A stretch of 40,166 nt of DNA from Actinomycetes bacterium (GCA_029781935.1 JAKOVT010000237.1:1-40166), one strand, 5' to 3'. Shown: positions 28,203 to 38,994, counted from the first letter of the stretch. The notes: generated from the letters alone by a model not told the origin. Numbers and translations are program-made.

Positions 28203-28255
28203 TTGTCGACAATATCGCCCAGGTCGTCGGCCCGGTGATGGATGTCGATACAGCG
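28203..28255. promoter_or_regulatory. Motif pair TTGTCGACAA and TGTCGATACAGCG upstream of cmk
   Basis: Palindrome 28203-28212; 13-mer 28243-28255 also at 30289-30301. Confidence 0.4.
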
Positions 28256-28353
28256 ACACACCGATTCAGCGGTGCGACGCCTCGGGCGCCACGCCGACTC
28301 CGGCCTGCGGCGCAGGGCCGCGACCCGTCGGGCGCCCCGCCCGGACGCGTCGG

Positions 28354-29421
28354 CTAGTCGCGCACCTCGTACCCGGCCGCGCGCAGCCCAGTGGCGAGGA
28401 CGCCGGCCCGCTCGGGGCGCACCTCGAGCTCGACGATGCCCGTCGGCCGTCCCTGGGCGTGGTCGATGCGGACGTCCTCCAGGTTGACCCCGGTCTCCCC
28501 CACGGCCGCGAACAGCCGGCCGAGCTCCCCCGGACGGTCGGCGATCACCACGGGCACCGCGGCGTAGGCGACCGGCTGGCTGCCGTGCTTGCCCGGCACG
28601 TGGCGCGCGCCCGCCACCCCGGCCGCGAGGGCCGCCCGGACCTCGTCGGCCCGGCCCTCGCGCAGACCGTCCCGGATCGCGGTGAGCCGTTCGAGCAGCC
28701 CGTCGAGGGCATCGGCCACCGGACCGGCGTTGCTGGTGAGGATCTCGGTCCACAGCTCGGGGTCGCTGCTCGCCAACCGGGTGACGTCGCGGAGCCCCTG
28801 GCCCGACAGCCGGACGTCGGCCTCGTCGAGGGGCGCCAGGCCAGCCGCCACGAGCGAGGACACGACCTGCGGGGTGTGCGAGGTGAGGGCCACCGCCCGG
28901 TCGTGAGCCTCGGGCGTGGTGCGGACCACGAGCGCACCGAGGCTGGCGGCCATCGCGGCGACCTGCGCCGTGCGTGCCGGATCGGTGCGCTCGGACGGTG
29001 TCAGCGCCCAGACCCGGTCGGCGAACAGATCGGCTCGGGCGGCTCCGGCCCCGGAGATCTCGCGTCCGGCCAGCGGATGCCCGGGGACGAACCGGGAGAT
29101 ATCGGACCCTACGCCTTCAACGTCCAGTAGAAGGTGAGACTTCGTACTGGCTACGTCGCTCACGGTCGACGTGAGGTATGTATCGAGCGCCTCCGAGATG
29201 ACCGCTGCTGCTGACGCCGGTGGGACGGCCACGATCACGAGCTCAGGGTCGTCCGTCGGGACCCCCGACTCCCCTGCTCCGCGGCTGCGGGCCAGCTCCT
29301 CCGCATCGGGGTCCGCGTCCTGCAGCCATACCCGGGTGCCCCGCCGACGCAGACCCAGACCGATCGAGGCTCCGATGAGGCCCGACCCGATGACGAGGAC
29401 CGACTGCGGGACGCCGCTCAT
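28354..29421 (-). CDS. tyrA: Prephenate dehydrogenase
   Basis: SVLVIGSGLIGASIGLGLRRRGTRVWLQDADP...DVASTKSHLLLDVEGVGSDISRFVPGHPLAGREISG; C-terminal ACT-like region. Confidence 0.93.
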   Translation of the reverse strand: MSGVPQSVLVIGSGLIGASIGLGLRRRGTRVWLQDADPDAEELARSRGAGESGVPTDDPELVIVAVPPASAAAVISEALDTYLTSTVSDVASTKSHLLLDVEGVGSDISRFVPGHPLAGREISGAGAARADLFADRVWALTPSERTDPARTAQVAAMAASLGALVVRTTPEAHDRAVALTSHTPQVVSSLVAAGLAPLDEADVRLSGQGLRDVTRLASSDPELWTEILTSNAGPVADALDGLLERLTAIRDGLREGRADEVRAALAAGVAGARHVPGKHGSQPVAYAAVPVVIADRPGELGRLFAAVGETGVNLEDVRIDHAQGRPTGIVELEVRPERAGVLATGLRAAGYEVRD

Positions 29422-29804
29422 TGAGCGAGGTCCTGGCGCAGCACCTCGGCCCCGCGGAGGTAGACGTGCACCATCTCGGCGCGCTGTCTGGTCGTCTCCA
29501 CGTGCGCCATCACCCGCACCACCCGGGTCAGCGCGCCGGCGACGTCGATCTCCTGGGCGCAGATGAGCGGCACGTCGCCGAGCCCCAGCCCCCGCGCCGC
29601 CGCGGCCGGGAACATGCTCACCAGATCCGGGGTGGCCGTGAACAGCGCCGAGATGAGATCGGCCCGGTCCACGTCGTTGCGCTCGAGCATGGCCGTGACC
29701 AGCTCGACGACCGCCTCGGACATCTCGACCGGGTCGTCGGCCGTCAGGCGGGTCGCCCCCCGGATCGCTCGTACCGCCACCTGCGGGCTCCCTTCACCGT
29801 CCAC
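29418..29804 (-). CDS. aroH: Chorismate mutase, AroH type
   Basis: VAVRAIRGATRLTADDPVEMSEAVVELVTAMLERNDVDRADLISALFTATPDLVSMFPAAAARGLGLGDVPLICAQEIDV. Confidence 0.95.
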   Translation of the reverse strand: MDGEGSPQVAVRAIRGATRLTADDPVEMSEAVVELVTAMLERNDVDRADLISALFTATPDLVSMFPAAAARGLGLGDVPLICAQEIDVAGALTRVVRVMAHVETTRQRAEMVHVYLRGAEVLRQDLAQ

Positions 29805-29850
29805 GCCGGGCGCCGTCCAGGTCGGGCACCGTTCACGTCGGGCCCCACCC

Positions 29851-29961
29851 TAGCGACAGCGCGATGTCTCGCCCTACCGACTCACCGATGTGTCGCGACG
29901 TAGCGATACCGCTCCATCGTCACCTCGTTTTATCGCTATATGGTGATAGCGATGTAGCGAA
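29851..29961. promoter_or_regulatory. Cluster of TAGCGA motifs upstream of aroH
   Basis: TAGCGA at 29851, 29901, 29947, 29955, reverse complement at 29932-29937; includes ATCGCTAT-ATGGTG-ATAGCGAT. Confidence 0.5.
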
Positions 29962-30327
29962 TTCACGTCTTGACGTCTCATCACCTCATCGCTCCCCCGA
30001 CCTGCCGACAGACCGCGGGACCCGCACGCCACAGCCCCTCCCCGAGACGAGCTGGCCGGCGCTCGAGGATGACTGAGAGCGCGACGACTGTCCGCCGGAG
30101 CTCGACGCCCTACCCAGCGCGCGGCCCAGGACGCTGACCTGCGGCAACGGTAGGCGAGCTGCCGAGGGATCGATGCACCGGTTCACGATTTGTCGACATG
30201 GGCCGCCCGCGCCGTTAGTCACGGTCGGAGTCGACAAAGAGATAGAACGGCGCGTGCCGGTCAGCACCGTGTCATCGAGAAGAGGTTTTGTCGATACAGC
30301 GTCACGTCGAGGAAGATCTTCGATCGG

Positions 30328-31089
30328 TCAGAGCCCGACGGCGGCGTAGAGCTCCCCGACCTCCTGGATCGAGAGCGTCCGGACCTTCCCGGACCGCAGG
30401 TCGCCGAGGCCGATCGGTCCGACCTTGACGCGGACCAGGCCCTCGACCGGGTGGCCCACCGCGGCGAGCAACCGGCGCACGACGTGCTTGCGACCCTCGT
30501 GCAGGACCACCTCGACCAGCGCTCGGCCCGGCGCCGAGGTGACGACCTTGAACCGGTCCACCCGCACGATGCCGTCCTCGAGCTCCACCCCGTCGCGGAG
30601 CCGGCGGCCGAGGTCGCGCGGGATGGTCCCCCGCACCTGGGCCAGGTAGGTCTTGGTCACCCCGTGGGAGGGGTGCGCCAGCCGCTGCGCCAGCTCGCCG
30701 TCGTTGGTGAGCAGGAGCAGGCCCTCGGTGTCGGCGTCGAGGCGGCCCACATGGAACAGCCGCTCCTTGCGCCCCCGGAGGTAGTCCCCCACGCAGGGCC
30801 GGCCCCTCTCGTCGCTCATGGTGGAGTGGACGCCGCGCGGCTTGTTCAGGGCCAGCACGACGTGCCCCGGCGCGGTCGGGATCCGCATGCCGTCGACCTT
30901 GATCACCGAGCGCTGGGGGTCGACGCGCATCCCCTGCTCGAGGACGACCTGGCCGTCGACCTCGACCCGGCCCTCGTCGATCAGCTGCTCGCAGGCGCGG
31001 CGGCTGCCGATGCCCGCCGCGGCGAGCACCTTCTGCAGGCGGATCTCGGTGTCGGTTCCGGTGTTCCGGTCGTTCCCGTCGGAAACCAT
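30328..31089 (-). CDS. rluB: 23S rRNA pseudouridine synthase, RluB-type
   Basis: IRLQKVLAAAGIGSRRACEQLIDEGRVEVDGQVV...ALNKPRGVHSTMSDERGRPCVGDYL...HVGRLDADTEGLLLLTNDGEL. Confidence 0.95.
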   Translation of the reverse strand: MVSDGNDRNTGTDTEIRLQKVLAAAGIGSRRACEQLIDEGRVEVDGQVVLEQGMRVDPQRSVIKVDGMRIPTAPGHVVLALNKPRGVHSTMSDERGRPCVGDYLRGRKERLFHVGRLDADTEGLLLLTNDGELAQRLAHPSHGVTKTYLAQVRGTIPRDLGRRLRDGVELEDGIVRVDRFKVVTSAPGRALVEVVLHEGRKHVVRRLLAAVGHPVEGLVRVKVGPIGLGDLRSGKVRTLSIQEVGELYAAVGL

Positions 31090-31098
31090 CAGGTTGTC

Positions 31099-31881
31099 TC
31101 AATCTCCACTTGAGGTATTGCCGATGAATTCATCGAGCAACTCGATGTCAGGTAGATAATCCGCTACGGGGGGAAGTTCCTCGAGGCTGCGGATCCCCAG
31201 GCGCTCCAGGAACAGCTCCGTGGTCCGGTACAGGATCGCTCCGCTGTGCTCCTCGTGCCCCGTCTCGGCGATCAGGCCGCGGCTGGTGAGGGTGCGCATG
31301 ACGCCGTCGACGTTGACGCCGCGCACGGCGGAGATGCGCGCCCGCGTCACCGGCTGCCGGTAGGCGACCACCGCGAGGGTCTCCAGGGCGGCCTGCGTCA
31401 GGCGCGCCTGCTGGCCGTCGCGGACGTAGCGCTCCACCACCTCGGCGCAGTCGGGTCGGGTGTAGAACCGCCAGCCGCCGGCGACCTCGCGGAGGTCGAA
31501 ACCCCTGCCGGCAGAGGCGTAGTCAGCCGCCAGCGCCTCGAGCCGGCCGGCCACCTCCCCCGCGGGACGACGCACCAGCGAGGCCAGCGTCGCGACATCG
31601 ACAGGCTGGTCGGTGACCAGCAGGACGGCCTCGAGCGCGGCATCGAGCGTGGGCGCCCCGAGGGAGGGCTCCGCCTCGTCGTCGAGGTCGGTCCCGTCGG
31701 GCTCCTGCCCCGCGTCGGGCGCCGCTGTCGGCGCCCCTGCGGCGCTCTGGGCAGCGGCCGGGGACTCCGCCGGTCCGGCGTCCGCCGCGACCGCCACAAC
31801 GGCGTCAGAGGCCCCCTGCGGCGCCTCGGTGCCGTCCGCCGGACTGTCCGGGCTGTCCGGGCTCTCGGATTCGTCGCTCAC
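31099..31881 (-). CDS. scpB: Segregation and condensation protein B
   Basis: LDAALEAVLLVTDQPVDVATLASLV...ALETLAVVAYRQPVTRARISAVRGVNVDGVMRTLTSRGLI. Confidence 0.95.
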   Translation of the reverse strand: MSDESESPDSPDSPADGTEAPQGASDAVVAVAADAGPAESPAAAQSAAGAPTAAPDAGQEPDGTDLDDEAEPSLGAPTLDAALEAVLLVTDQPVDVATLASLVRRPAGEVAGRLEALAADYASAGRGFDLREVAGGWRFYTRPDCAEVVERYVRDGQQARLTQAALETLAVVAYRQPVTRARISAVRGVNVDGVMRTLTSRGLIAETGHEEHSGAILYRTTELFLERLGIRSLEELPPVADYLPDIELLDEFIGNTSSGD

Positions 31882-33005
31882 GCGTGCTCCTCACCGTCGA
31901 TGGCCCCGTCCGTGGCCTCGTCCCGGGCGTCGTCGGACGCCTCGTCCTGCCGGAAATAGTCCGAGATGTCCGCATCTGTCACCTCGACGGCCTCCATCCC
32001 GTCCCCGGCCGTCTCCTCGACCGGCGGCACCGCCGCCTCGCGGTCCGCCGGTCCCGGGGCGCGTGCCGGTGCGGGTGCCGGGGTGCCGTCGTACTCCTCG
32101 ACCTCGACGATGCCGTCGGAGGACCCGGTCCAGCGGATGTGGAGCTCCCCCAGCGGCGTGACCTGGTCGAACGCCACGGCACCCTCGCGGTAGAGCTCGA
32201 GCAGGGCGAGGAACCGGGCGACGACGAGCAGCGTGGAGTCGCAGTCCGCGGTCAGGCTGCGGAACGTCGCGGAGGGGTGGCGCTTGAGCCGGTCGACGAG
32301 GATGACCGCCTGCTCCTTGACGCTCACCCGGATGGCATGGATGTGCGAGACGCTCACCGTGGGGGGCGCCTTGGGCTCGAGCGCCTGGGCAGCGAGAGCA
32401 GCGAACTCCAAGGGCCCCAAGCCGATCAGCACCTCGGGCAGCAGCCCGGAGAACTCCGGGTCGAGGCCCACCTCGCGCGGGTGGCGGCGCCCGCCGGTGC
32501 GCATCATCTCGGCGAAGACCGCGGAGACCTCCTTGTACGCCCGGTACTGCAGGAGGCGGGCGAAGAGCAGGTCGCGAGCCTCGAGCAGGGCGAGGTCCTC
32601 CTCGTCCTCGACCTCGCCGGAGGGCAGCAGCCGGGCCGCCTTGAGGTCGAGCAGCGTGGCAGCGACGACGAGGAACTCGGTGGCCTCGTCGAGGTCCCAC
32701 TCCGGTCCGGCGGCCCGGATGTGGGCCAGGAAGTCGTCGATCACCGTGTGCAGCGCGAGCACCGTGACGTCGAGCTTGTGCTTGGCGATGAGCGACAGCA
32801 GCAGGTCGAACGGGCCCTCGAACTCGTCGAGCCGGACCGAGAAGCCACCCTCGGAGGCGGGCGCGTCCACCGCCGGGCCTGCGCCCGCGGCGAGCCCGCT
32901 CTCGGCCGCGTCCACGGCGTGCGGCTCGGCGCCGGTCGCGGCCTCCTCGACGGAGGCGCCGGCGGCGTCGACGGCGTCGGGCGACACCACGCTCTCCTCG
33001 ATCAC
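31878..33005 (-). CDS. scpA: Segregation and condensation protein A
   Basis: FSVRLDEFEGPFDLLLSLIAKHKLDVTVLALHTVIDDFLAHI...LDEATEFLVVAATLLDLKAARLLP. Confidence 0.95.
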   Translation of the reverse strand: MIEESVVSPDAVDAAGASVEEAATGAEPHAVDAAESGLAAGAGPAVDAPASEGGFSVRLDEFEGPFDLLLSLIAKHKLDVTVLALHTVIDDFLAHIRAAGPEWDLDEATEFLVVAATLLDLKAARLLPSGEVEDEEDLALLEARDLLFARLLQYRAYKEVSAVFAEMMRTGGRRHPREVGLDPEFSGLLPEVLIGLGPLEFAALAAQALEPKAPPTVSVSHIHAIRVSVKEQAVILVDRLKRHPSATFRSLTADCDSTLLVVARFLALLELYREGAVAFDQVTPLGELHIRWTGSSDGIVEVEEYDGTPAPAPARAPGPADREAAVPPVEETAGDGMEAVEVTDADISDYFRQDEASDDARDEATDGAIDGEEHA

Positions 33006-33157
33006 GCGGGCACGCTACCCGCCGTGCACGCGGGGCCCCCATCACGACCCGCGGAGGCGGACGGGTCCGGGCCGATAGCGATCAGCCGATCTAGAGCTTT
33101 GTCGTCTTGTGCAGGGCTGTGACCAGCGGCGATGCTGCGCGGAGTCCGCGCCGGAGG

Positions 33158-33607
33158 TCAGAGCCCGCGCAGCCGGCGGACCAGGATGCTGTCCTCGCCC
33201 TTGGCCTCGAGGTCGGCGATGACCACGGCCAGCGCCTCGCGCACGATCCGGCCGCGATCCACCGCCAGGCCGTGCTGGGCGCGCAGGGCGAGCTTGGCCT
33301 GCTCGAGGTCGACGAGCTCCTCGGGCGACACGTAGACGGTGATCTTCTCCTCGTGCCGCTCACGGCCGGTGGGTCGACGGTCGCCGGCCTTGGGCCGCCG
33401 ACGAGCCGTGGTGCGGGTCGAGCGGGCCGGCTCGGCGGTGGCCGGCTCGACGACGTCGTCGATCACCGGCGCCTCGGCCAGCGCCGTCGCGGCCGGGGTC
33501 GCGACCGGCGTCGGGGCGGGGGCGGCGGGCGCCGGCGCTGCGGGCTCGGCATCGCCGGTCCGGCGGAACAGCTCGTCGGCCCCTGGCAGGGTCGCGCGTC
33601 GGGTCAT
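33158..33607 (-). CDS. Hypothetical protein next to parA: Ala/Pro-rich N-terminus, basic middle, small C-terminal domain
   Basis: ...EEKITVYVSPEELVDLEQAKLALRAQHGLAVDRGRIVREALAVVIADLEAKGEDSILVRRLRGL; 4-bp overlap with parA. Confidence 0.8.
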   Translation of the reverse strand: MTRRATLPGADELFRRTGDAEPAAPAPAAPAPTPVATPAATALAEAPVIDDVVEPATAEPARSTRTTARRRPKAGDRRPTGRERHEEKITVYVSPEELVDLEQAKLALRAQHGLAVDRGRIVREALAVVIADLEAKGEDSILVRRLRGL

Positions 33608-34572
33608 CGGGCCAGCACCTCCCGGGCGAGCTGCCGGTACGCCGCGGCGCCGGTCGAGCTCGACGCGTACGTCGTGATCGGCTCGCCCGCCACGGTGGTC
33701 TCGGGGAACCGCACGGTCCGGGCGATCACCGTGTGGAAGACCTTGTCGCCGAAGGCGTCCACGACTCGGGCGAGGACCTCCCGGCCGTGCAGCGTGCGCG
33801 AGTCGTACATCGTGGCGAGGATTCCCTCAACCTCAAGTCGAGGGTTGATCCGTTCCTGGACGCGATAGATGGTGTCCATGAGGAGGGCGACACCCCGCAG
33901 GGCGAAGTACTCGCACTCGAGCGGGATGATGACGCCGTCCGAGGCCGCGAGCGCGTTCACGGTGAGCAGGCCCAGCGAGGGCTGGCAGTCGATGAGGACG
34001 ACGTCGTACTCCCCCAGCACCGGCGCCAGGACCCGGGCCAGGGTCTGCTCGCGGGCCACCTCCGACACCAGCTGCACCTCGGCGGCGGAGAGGTCGATGT
34101 TGCCGGGCAGCAGGTCCAGGCCGGGGACGCTGGTCTTGAGCAGCACCTCGTCGATCGCCACGTCGCGCTGCATGAGCAGGTTGTAGATCGTCAGGTCGAG
34201 CTCGTGCGGGTTCACCCCGAGGCCGACCGAGAGGGCGCCCTGGGGGTCGAAGTCGATGAGGAGCACCCGTCGGCCGGTCTCCGCGAGCGCCGCGCCGAGG
34301 TTGATGGTGCTCGTCGTCTTCCCGACCCCGCCCTTCTGGTTGCACAGGGCGATCACCCGGGCGGGGCCGTGCTCGGTCACCGGCGCGGGCTCCGGGAAGT
34401 CGATCGCCGGCCGGCCGGTGGCGTCGAGCGCCGGCCCGGCCGCGACCGGAGCGGCCTGCGCGGCACCGGGCACCACGGTCGGTGCCGTCTCGGCGACCAC
34501 CTCGACGGCGGGCCCCGCCGTCTGGTCGGTCGCTGCTTCCCCCGGCTCGGGCACGATTGTCGACATAGGCAC
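33604..34572 (-). CDS. parA: ParA family ATPase
   Basis: RVIALCNQKGGVGKTTSTINLGAALAETGRRVLLIDFDPQGALSVGLGVNP; 'VVLIDCQPSLGLLTVNALAASDGVIIPLECEYFALRGVALL'. Confidence 0.95.
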   Translation of the reverse strand: MPMSTIVPEPGEAATDQTAGPAVEVVAETAPTVVPGAAQAAPVAAGPALDATGRPAIDFPEPAPVTEHGPARVIALCNQKGGVGKTTSTINLGAALAETGRRVLLIDFDPQGALSVGLGVNPHELDLTIYNLLMQRDVAIDEVLLKTSVPGLDLLPGNIDLSAAEVQLVSEVAREQTLARVLAPVLGEYDVVLIDCQPSLGLLTVNALAASDGVIIPLECEYFALRGVALLMDTIYRVQERINPRLEVEGILATMYDSRTLHGREVLARVVDAFGDKVFHTVIARTVRFPETTVAGEPITTYASSSTGAAAYRQLAREVLAR

Positions 34573-34725
34573 CTAGTGACTCAGTTCTGAAACGTTAGGA
34601 CTTCTGATCGCCTTGGCGATCGGGCGTCACCCTAGGCCCGCGCCGGTGCCCGGGGCAAGGCCGCACCGGCCGCACGGGTGGCCCGCAGGGCTGGACCTCG
34701 CCGCTGCGGTGCGCGTCGTCGCAGG

Positions 34726-35679
34726 TCAGGACCGCGCGCGGGGGTGAGCCACGGCGTAGACCTCGCGCAGCCGGTCCACCGTCACGAGGGTGTAGATCTG
34801 CGTCGTGGTCACCGAGGCGTGCCCGAGCAGCTCCTGCACGACGCGCACGTCGGCCCCGCCGTCGAGCAGATGGGTCGCGAACGAGTGGCGCAGCGTGTGC
34901 GGGGACACCTCCGCCTGGACCCCGGCGCGCTCGACGGCCCCGGCCAGGATCGACCACGCGCTCTGCCGGGTGAGCCGGCCGCCGCGGGCGTTGAGGAAGA
35001 GCGCCGGGGTGCCCGTGCCCGCGGCCGCGAGGGCCGGGCGCCCGCGTACCAGGTAGGCCTCGACCGAGGCCACGGCGGGTCGCCCGACCGGCACCAGCCG
35101 CTGCTTGCTGCCCTTGCCGCGCAGCAGCACCGACGCCGACTCGAGGTCGAGATCGTCGATGTCGAGCCCGACCGCCTCGGAGATGCGTGCCCCGGTGCCG
35201 TAGAGCACCTCGAGCAGCGCCCGGTCGCGCAGCGCCCGCGGCTCCTCGCCGGAGGCGGCGGCCAGGATCGACTCGACCTCGGCCACCGTGATGGCCTTGG
35301 GCAGCCGCTGGGTCTGCGTGGGCGGGCGCACGTCCTTGCCCGGGTCGATGCTCGCCAGGCCCTCCCGCGCGGCGAACCGGTGGAACCCGCGGACGGCGAC
35401 CACGGCGCGACCGGCGGAGGAGGCCGCCAGCGGCGGGTGGTCGTCGTCGCCCGAGCGCAGCGCCACCAGGAAGTCGGAGACGTCGTTCTCCCCCACCGCG
35501 GCGACGTCGGTCATCCCGCGCGACGCGCAGAAGGCGACGTAGCGGGCCAGGTCGCGTCGGTAGGCGGCCAGCGAGTTGGCCGCGAGCCCGCGCTCGACCG
35601 CCAGGTGGTCGAGGTAGAGCCGCACGCTGCGGGCGAGCGGCGACGGGCGGGGCTTCACGCCGCGGACGCTACCTGACAT
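34726..35679 (-). CDS. xerD: Site-specific tyrosine recombinase XerD
   Basis: [29 protein letters not shown]...[26 protein letters not shown]...[40 protein letters not shown]. Confidence 0.95.
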   Translation of the reverse strand: MSGSVRGVKPRPSPLARSVRLYLDHLAVERGLAANSLAAYRRDLARYVAFCASRGMTDVAAVGENDVSDFLVALRSGDDDHPPLAASSAGRAVVAVRGFHRFAAREGLASIDPGKDVRPPTQTQRLPKAITVAEVESILAAASGEEPRALRDRALLEVLYGTGARISEAVGLDIDDLDLESASVLLRGKGSKQRLVPVGRPAVASVEAYLVRGRPALAAAGTGTPALFLNARGGRLTRQSAWSILAGAVERAGVQAEVSPHTLRHSFATHLLDGGADVRVVQELLGHASVTTTQIYTLVTVDRLREVYAVAHPRARS

Positions 35680-35741
35680 AACCGACAGCCTTCGCGTCGG
35701 TATCGCGCCGCACCCCGACGCTGGGCGCCGGCCGCCGGGGC

Positions 35742-37121
35742 TCAGTCCGCGGGGTGCAGACGACGGTAGGACCCGCCGCCGATCCACATCGACCGGATCC
35801 GGCCGTCGGCGCCGCGCTCGAACCGGCACGGCTCCCCTGACGGCCGGAACCCCGGCTCGACGTCGAACACGAGCGGGTCGTCCGTCGCGGTGAGCTGCAG
35901 GTCCGGCGGCGCGTCGGGGTCGTGGAGCACCAGGTGGCCGTCGCGCCACTCGACGCGCACCATCTCGCCGAAGACGTCGGCCTCCGTGTAGAGGCCGAGC
36001 AGGTCGGCGTACGACGCCGGCATGGTCGCCGGCGGCTCGAGCACCGGGGCCGCCTCGGCGACCGCCGTACGTGCAGTCGCCCCGAGCGACATCGCCAGCG
36101 CACCGGGCATGCCCATGCCGTTGATGAGGACCACCGCGCCGACGCGCTCCTTCGGGTCGAAGGCGACCATCGACCGGAAGCCGAGCAGGCTGCCACCGTG
36201 CTGCACCCAGATCACGTCGTCCTTGCGGACGCCGTACCACCCGAGCCCGAACGCCGACGTCCAGTCCTCGTCGCCGAGGTAGCGCGGCGTGCGCATCTCC
36301 TTCCGGGAGCGGTGCGAGAGCACGCTCGTGTGCACGTCGTCGTCGTCCTTCTCGAGCCAGAACGCCGCCCACCGCGCGAGGTCCTCGACGCACGACCAGA
36401 GGCCGCCCTCCGACGACACCATCTCGAGCGGCTCCGTCACCGGCCGCAACTCGTCGGTGAGCCATCGTCCGGCGTACGGCGTGGCCGCCTCGTCGACCAG
36501 CTCCGGCGGCAGATGGCCGAGGACGGTGCGCGTCATGCCGAGCGGCTCGGTGATGCGCGCACGGACGAAGTCGGCGTAGGGCATGCCGCTGCGCCGGGCG
36601 ACGATCTCGCCGAGCAGCTGGTAGCCGAGGTTGGAGTACTTCTCCTGCGTCGCCACGGGCACGCGGGTGCCGAACTCAGCCGCACGCGCGAGGTTGACGA
36701 CCGCGTCGCCCTCGTAGCGCCCCACCGCCCAGTCGGTCCCGGGCGGCTCGCTCTGGAAGCCCGACTGGTGCGCGAGCAGCAGCCGCAGGGTGACCGCCTC
36801 GATCGGACCCGCCGCGGGCTGGGCGGCGGCGACCTCCGGCAGGTGCTCGACGAGCGGGTCGTCGAGCCCGAGAGCACCGTCGTCGCGCAGCATCACGACG
36901 GCCGTCGCGGTGAAGGTCTTGGTGATCGACGCGACGCGGTGCAGCGTCTGCGGCCCGGCGACGCGCCTCGCCGCGATGTCGCTGAAGCCCGCGCTCCCCG
37001 TCCACACCAGCCGCCCGTCGTGGACGACGCCCGCGGTCGCGCCGGGCAGTCGATGCTCCTTCACGTACGACGCCAGCGTGGTCTGCAGCTTGCCTGCGAC
37101 GTCCTCGACCGGGCTCCCCAT
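35742..37121 (-). CDS. Serine hydrolase, beta-lactamase/class C family
   Basis: [26 protein letters not shown]...[16 protein letters not shown] (SxxK)...[13 protein letters not shown] (YxN). Confidence 0.92.
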   Translation of the reverse strand: MGSPVEDVAGKLQTTLASYVKEHRLPGATAGVVHDGRLVWTGSAGFSDIAARRVAGPQTLHRVASITKTFTATAVVMLRDDGALGLDDPLVEHLPEVAAAQPAAGPIEAVTLRLLLAHQSGFQSEPPGTDWAVGRYEGDAVVNLARAAEFGTRVPVATQEKYSNLGYQLLGEIVARRSGMPYADFVRARITEPLGMTRTVLGHLPPELVDEAATPYAGRWLTDELRPVTEPLEMVSSEGGLWSCVEDLARWAAFWLEKDDDDVHTSVLSHRSRKEMRTPRYLGDEDWTSAFGLGWYGVRKDDVIWVQHGGSLLGFRSMVAFDPKERVGAVVLINGMGMPGALAMSLGATARTAVAEAAPVLEPPATMPASYADLLGLYTEADVFGEMVRVEWRDGHLVLHDPDAPPDLQLTATDDPLVFDVEPGFRPSGEPCRFERGADGRIRSMWIGGGSYRRLHPAD

Positions 37122-37218
37122 GGTGACCTCCCCGTGCGCGAGGCTAGTCGAGCCGACCGGTCCCGGACAGACCGCTGGCGGCCACCCGCAGAGGTGACCG
37201 CCAGCGACTCGAGCGGGA

Positions 37219-38340
37219 TCAGGAGGCGAGCACGGACTCCAGCGTCGTCGCGGGCAGCTCGGGGAACGCCTCCGCCACGGCACCGTAGGTGATCTGCCCG
37301 GCGTGGGTGTTGAGGCCGAGGGCCAGCGCCTTGTCGTCCTGCAGCGCCTTCTTCCAGCCCTTGTTCGCCAGCGCGACGGCGTACGGGAGCGTCACGTTGG
37401 TGAGCGCGTACGTCGAGGTGTTGGGCACTGCTCCCGGCATGTTCGCGACGCAGTAGAACACCGAGTTGTGCACGGTGTACGTCGGGTCCGCGTGCGTGGT
37501 CGCGCGCGAGTCCTCGAAGCAGCCGCCCTGGTCGATCGCGATGTCGACGAGCACCGAGCCCGGCTTCATGCGCGACACGAGCTCGTTGCTGATCAGCTTC
37601 GGTGCCTTCGCACCGGGAACGAGCACGGCACCGATGACCATGTCGGCGTCGAGCACCGCTCGCTCGATCTCGTAGGCGTTGGACGCGACGGTCTGCATGT
37701 GGCCCTGGTAGATCGCGTCGACCTGGCGCAGCCGCGCGATGTTGAGGTCGAGCAGCAGCACCTCGGCCTGCATGCCGAGCGCGATCGCGGCCGCGTTCTG
37801 GCCGGAGACGCCCGCACCGAGCACGACGACCTTCGCGGCGTACGTGCCGGACACGCCGCCCATGAGCACCCCGCGGCCGCCGTTGGCGCGCATGAGCGCG
37901 TGGGCGCCGACCTGCGGCGCGAGACGCCCTGCCACCTCCGACATCGGCGCGAGCAGCGGGAGCGAGCGGTCGGGCAGCTCGACGGTCTCGTAGGCGATGC
38001 CGGTGACGCCGTTGTTCAGCAGCGCCTCGGTGCACTCGCGGCCGGCGGCGAGGTGCAGGTAGGTGAACAGGGTCTGGCCGTCGCGCATGCGGTGGTACTC
38101 CTCCGCGATCGGCTCCTTCACCTTGAGGATGAGATCGCCGGTGGCCCAGACGTCGTCGGCCGTGGGGAGGATGGTCGCGCCCGCCTTCACGTACTCCTCG
38201 TCGGTGATCGACGAGCCGACGCCGGCGTCCTTCTCGATGGAGACCTCGTGGCCGTGGCGCACCAGCTCGAACACGCCGGCCGGCGTGATGGCGACGCGGT
38301 ACTCGTGGTTCTTGACCTCGCGGGGGATGCCGACCTTCAT
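37219..38340 (-). CDS. ald: Alanine dehydrogenase
   Basis: [33 protein letters not shown]...[30 protein letters not shown]...[21 protein letters not shown]. Confidence 0.97.
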   Translation of the reverse strand: MKVGIPREVKNHEYRVAITPAGVFELVRHGHEVSIEKDAGVGSSITDEEYVKAGATILPTADDVWATGDLILKVKEPIAEEYHRMRDGQTLFTYLHLAAGRECTEALLNNGVTGIAYETVELPDRSLPLLAPMSEVAGRLAPQVGAHALMRANGGRGVLMGGVSGTYAAKVVVLGAGVSGQNAAAIALGMQAEVLLLDLNIARLRQVDAIYQGHMQTVASNAYEIERAVLDADMVIGAVLVPGAKAPKLISNELVSRMKPGSVLVDIAIDQGGCFEDSRATTHADPTYTVHNSVFYCVANMPGAVPNTSTYALTNVTLPYAVALANKGWKKALQDDKALALGLNTHAGQITYGAVAEAFPELPATTLESVLAS

Positions 38341-38442
38341 GGCTGCTCTCCGGTGACGCGTAGGAACTCGGATGAGCGTCAGGATGGGGCCAGGTCCACA
38401 AGATCGGGAGCACCCCTGCATCGTGTTCGGTAGAGTCCGCAC

Positions 38443-38958
38443 ATGGCTGCACCACGTGCGAAGAAGATCGCCGCCGGGAGCGCGTCGCCGAATCCGGTTC
38501 ACAAGCCGCTCGACGCCCTCGACCGCGACATCCTCACCGAGCTCGTGCGCGACGGCCGGATCCCCAACAACGTGCTGGCGGAGCGACTCGGGATCGCGCC
38601 GTCGACCTGCCTCATGCGCACCCAGAACCTGGTCAAGCGCGGGGTCATCCGCGGGTTCCGCGCCGACGTCGACCCGGGCCTGGTCGGCGCCGACCTGCAG
38701 GCCATCGTCTCGGTCCGCGTGCGCCCGGGCGCCCGCGGCGCGCTGCTCGAGTTCGGCCAGCGCCTCGCGCACGAGCCCGGCGTCGTCAACGTCTACTTCG
38801 TGGCCGGTGCGTTCGACTTCCTCGTGCACGTGGTCGCCGCCGACACCGAGGGCCTGCGCAACTTCGTCACCCAGAACCTCTCCTCCCGGCCAGAGACCGA
38901 GTCGACCCAGACCAGCCTCGTCTTCGAGCACTTCCAGGGCGCCGGGATCGCCCTGTAG
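38443..38958 (+). CDS. Lrp/AsnC family transcriptional regulator
   Basis: LDALDRDILTELVRDGRIPNNVLAERLGIAPSTCLMRTQNLVKRGVIRGFRADVDP; divergent from ald. Confidence 0.95.
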   Translation: MAAPRAKKIAAGSASPNPVHKPLDALDRDILTELVRDGRIPNNVLAERLGIAPSTCLMRTQNLVKRGVIRGFRADVDPGLVGADLQAIVSVRVRPGARGALLEFGQRLAHEPGVVNVYFVAGAFDFLVHVVAADTEGLRNFVTQNLSSRPETESTQTSLVFEHFQGAGIAL

Positions 38959-38994
38959 CGAAGGCATCCCGCGGCCACGCGGCGAGCTGGATCG

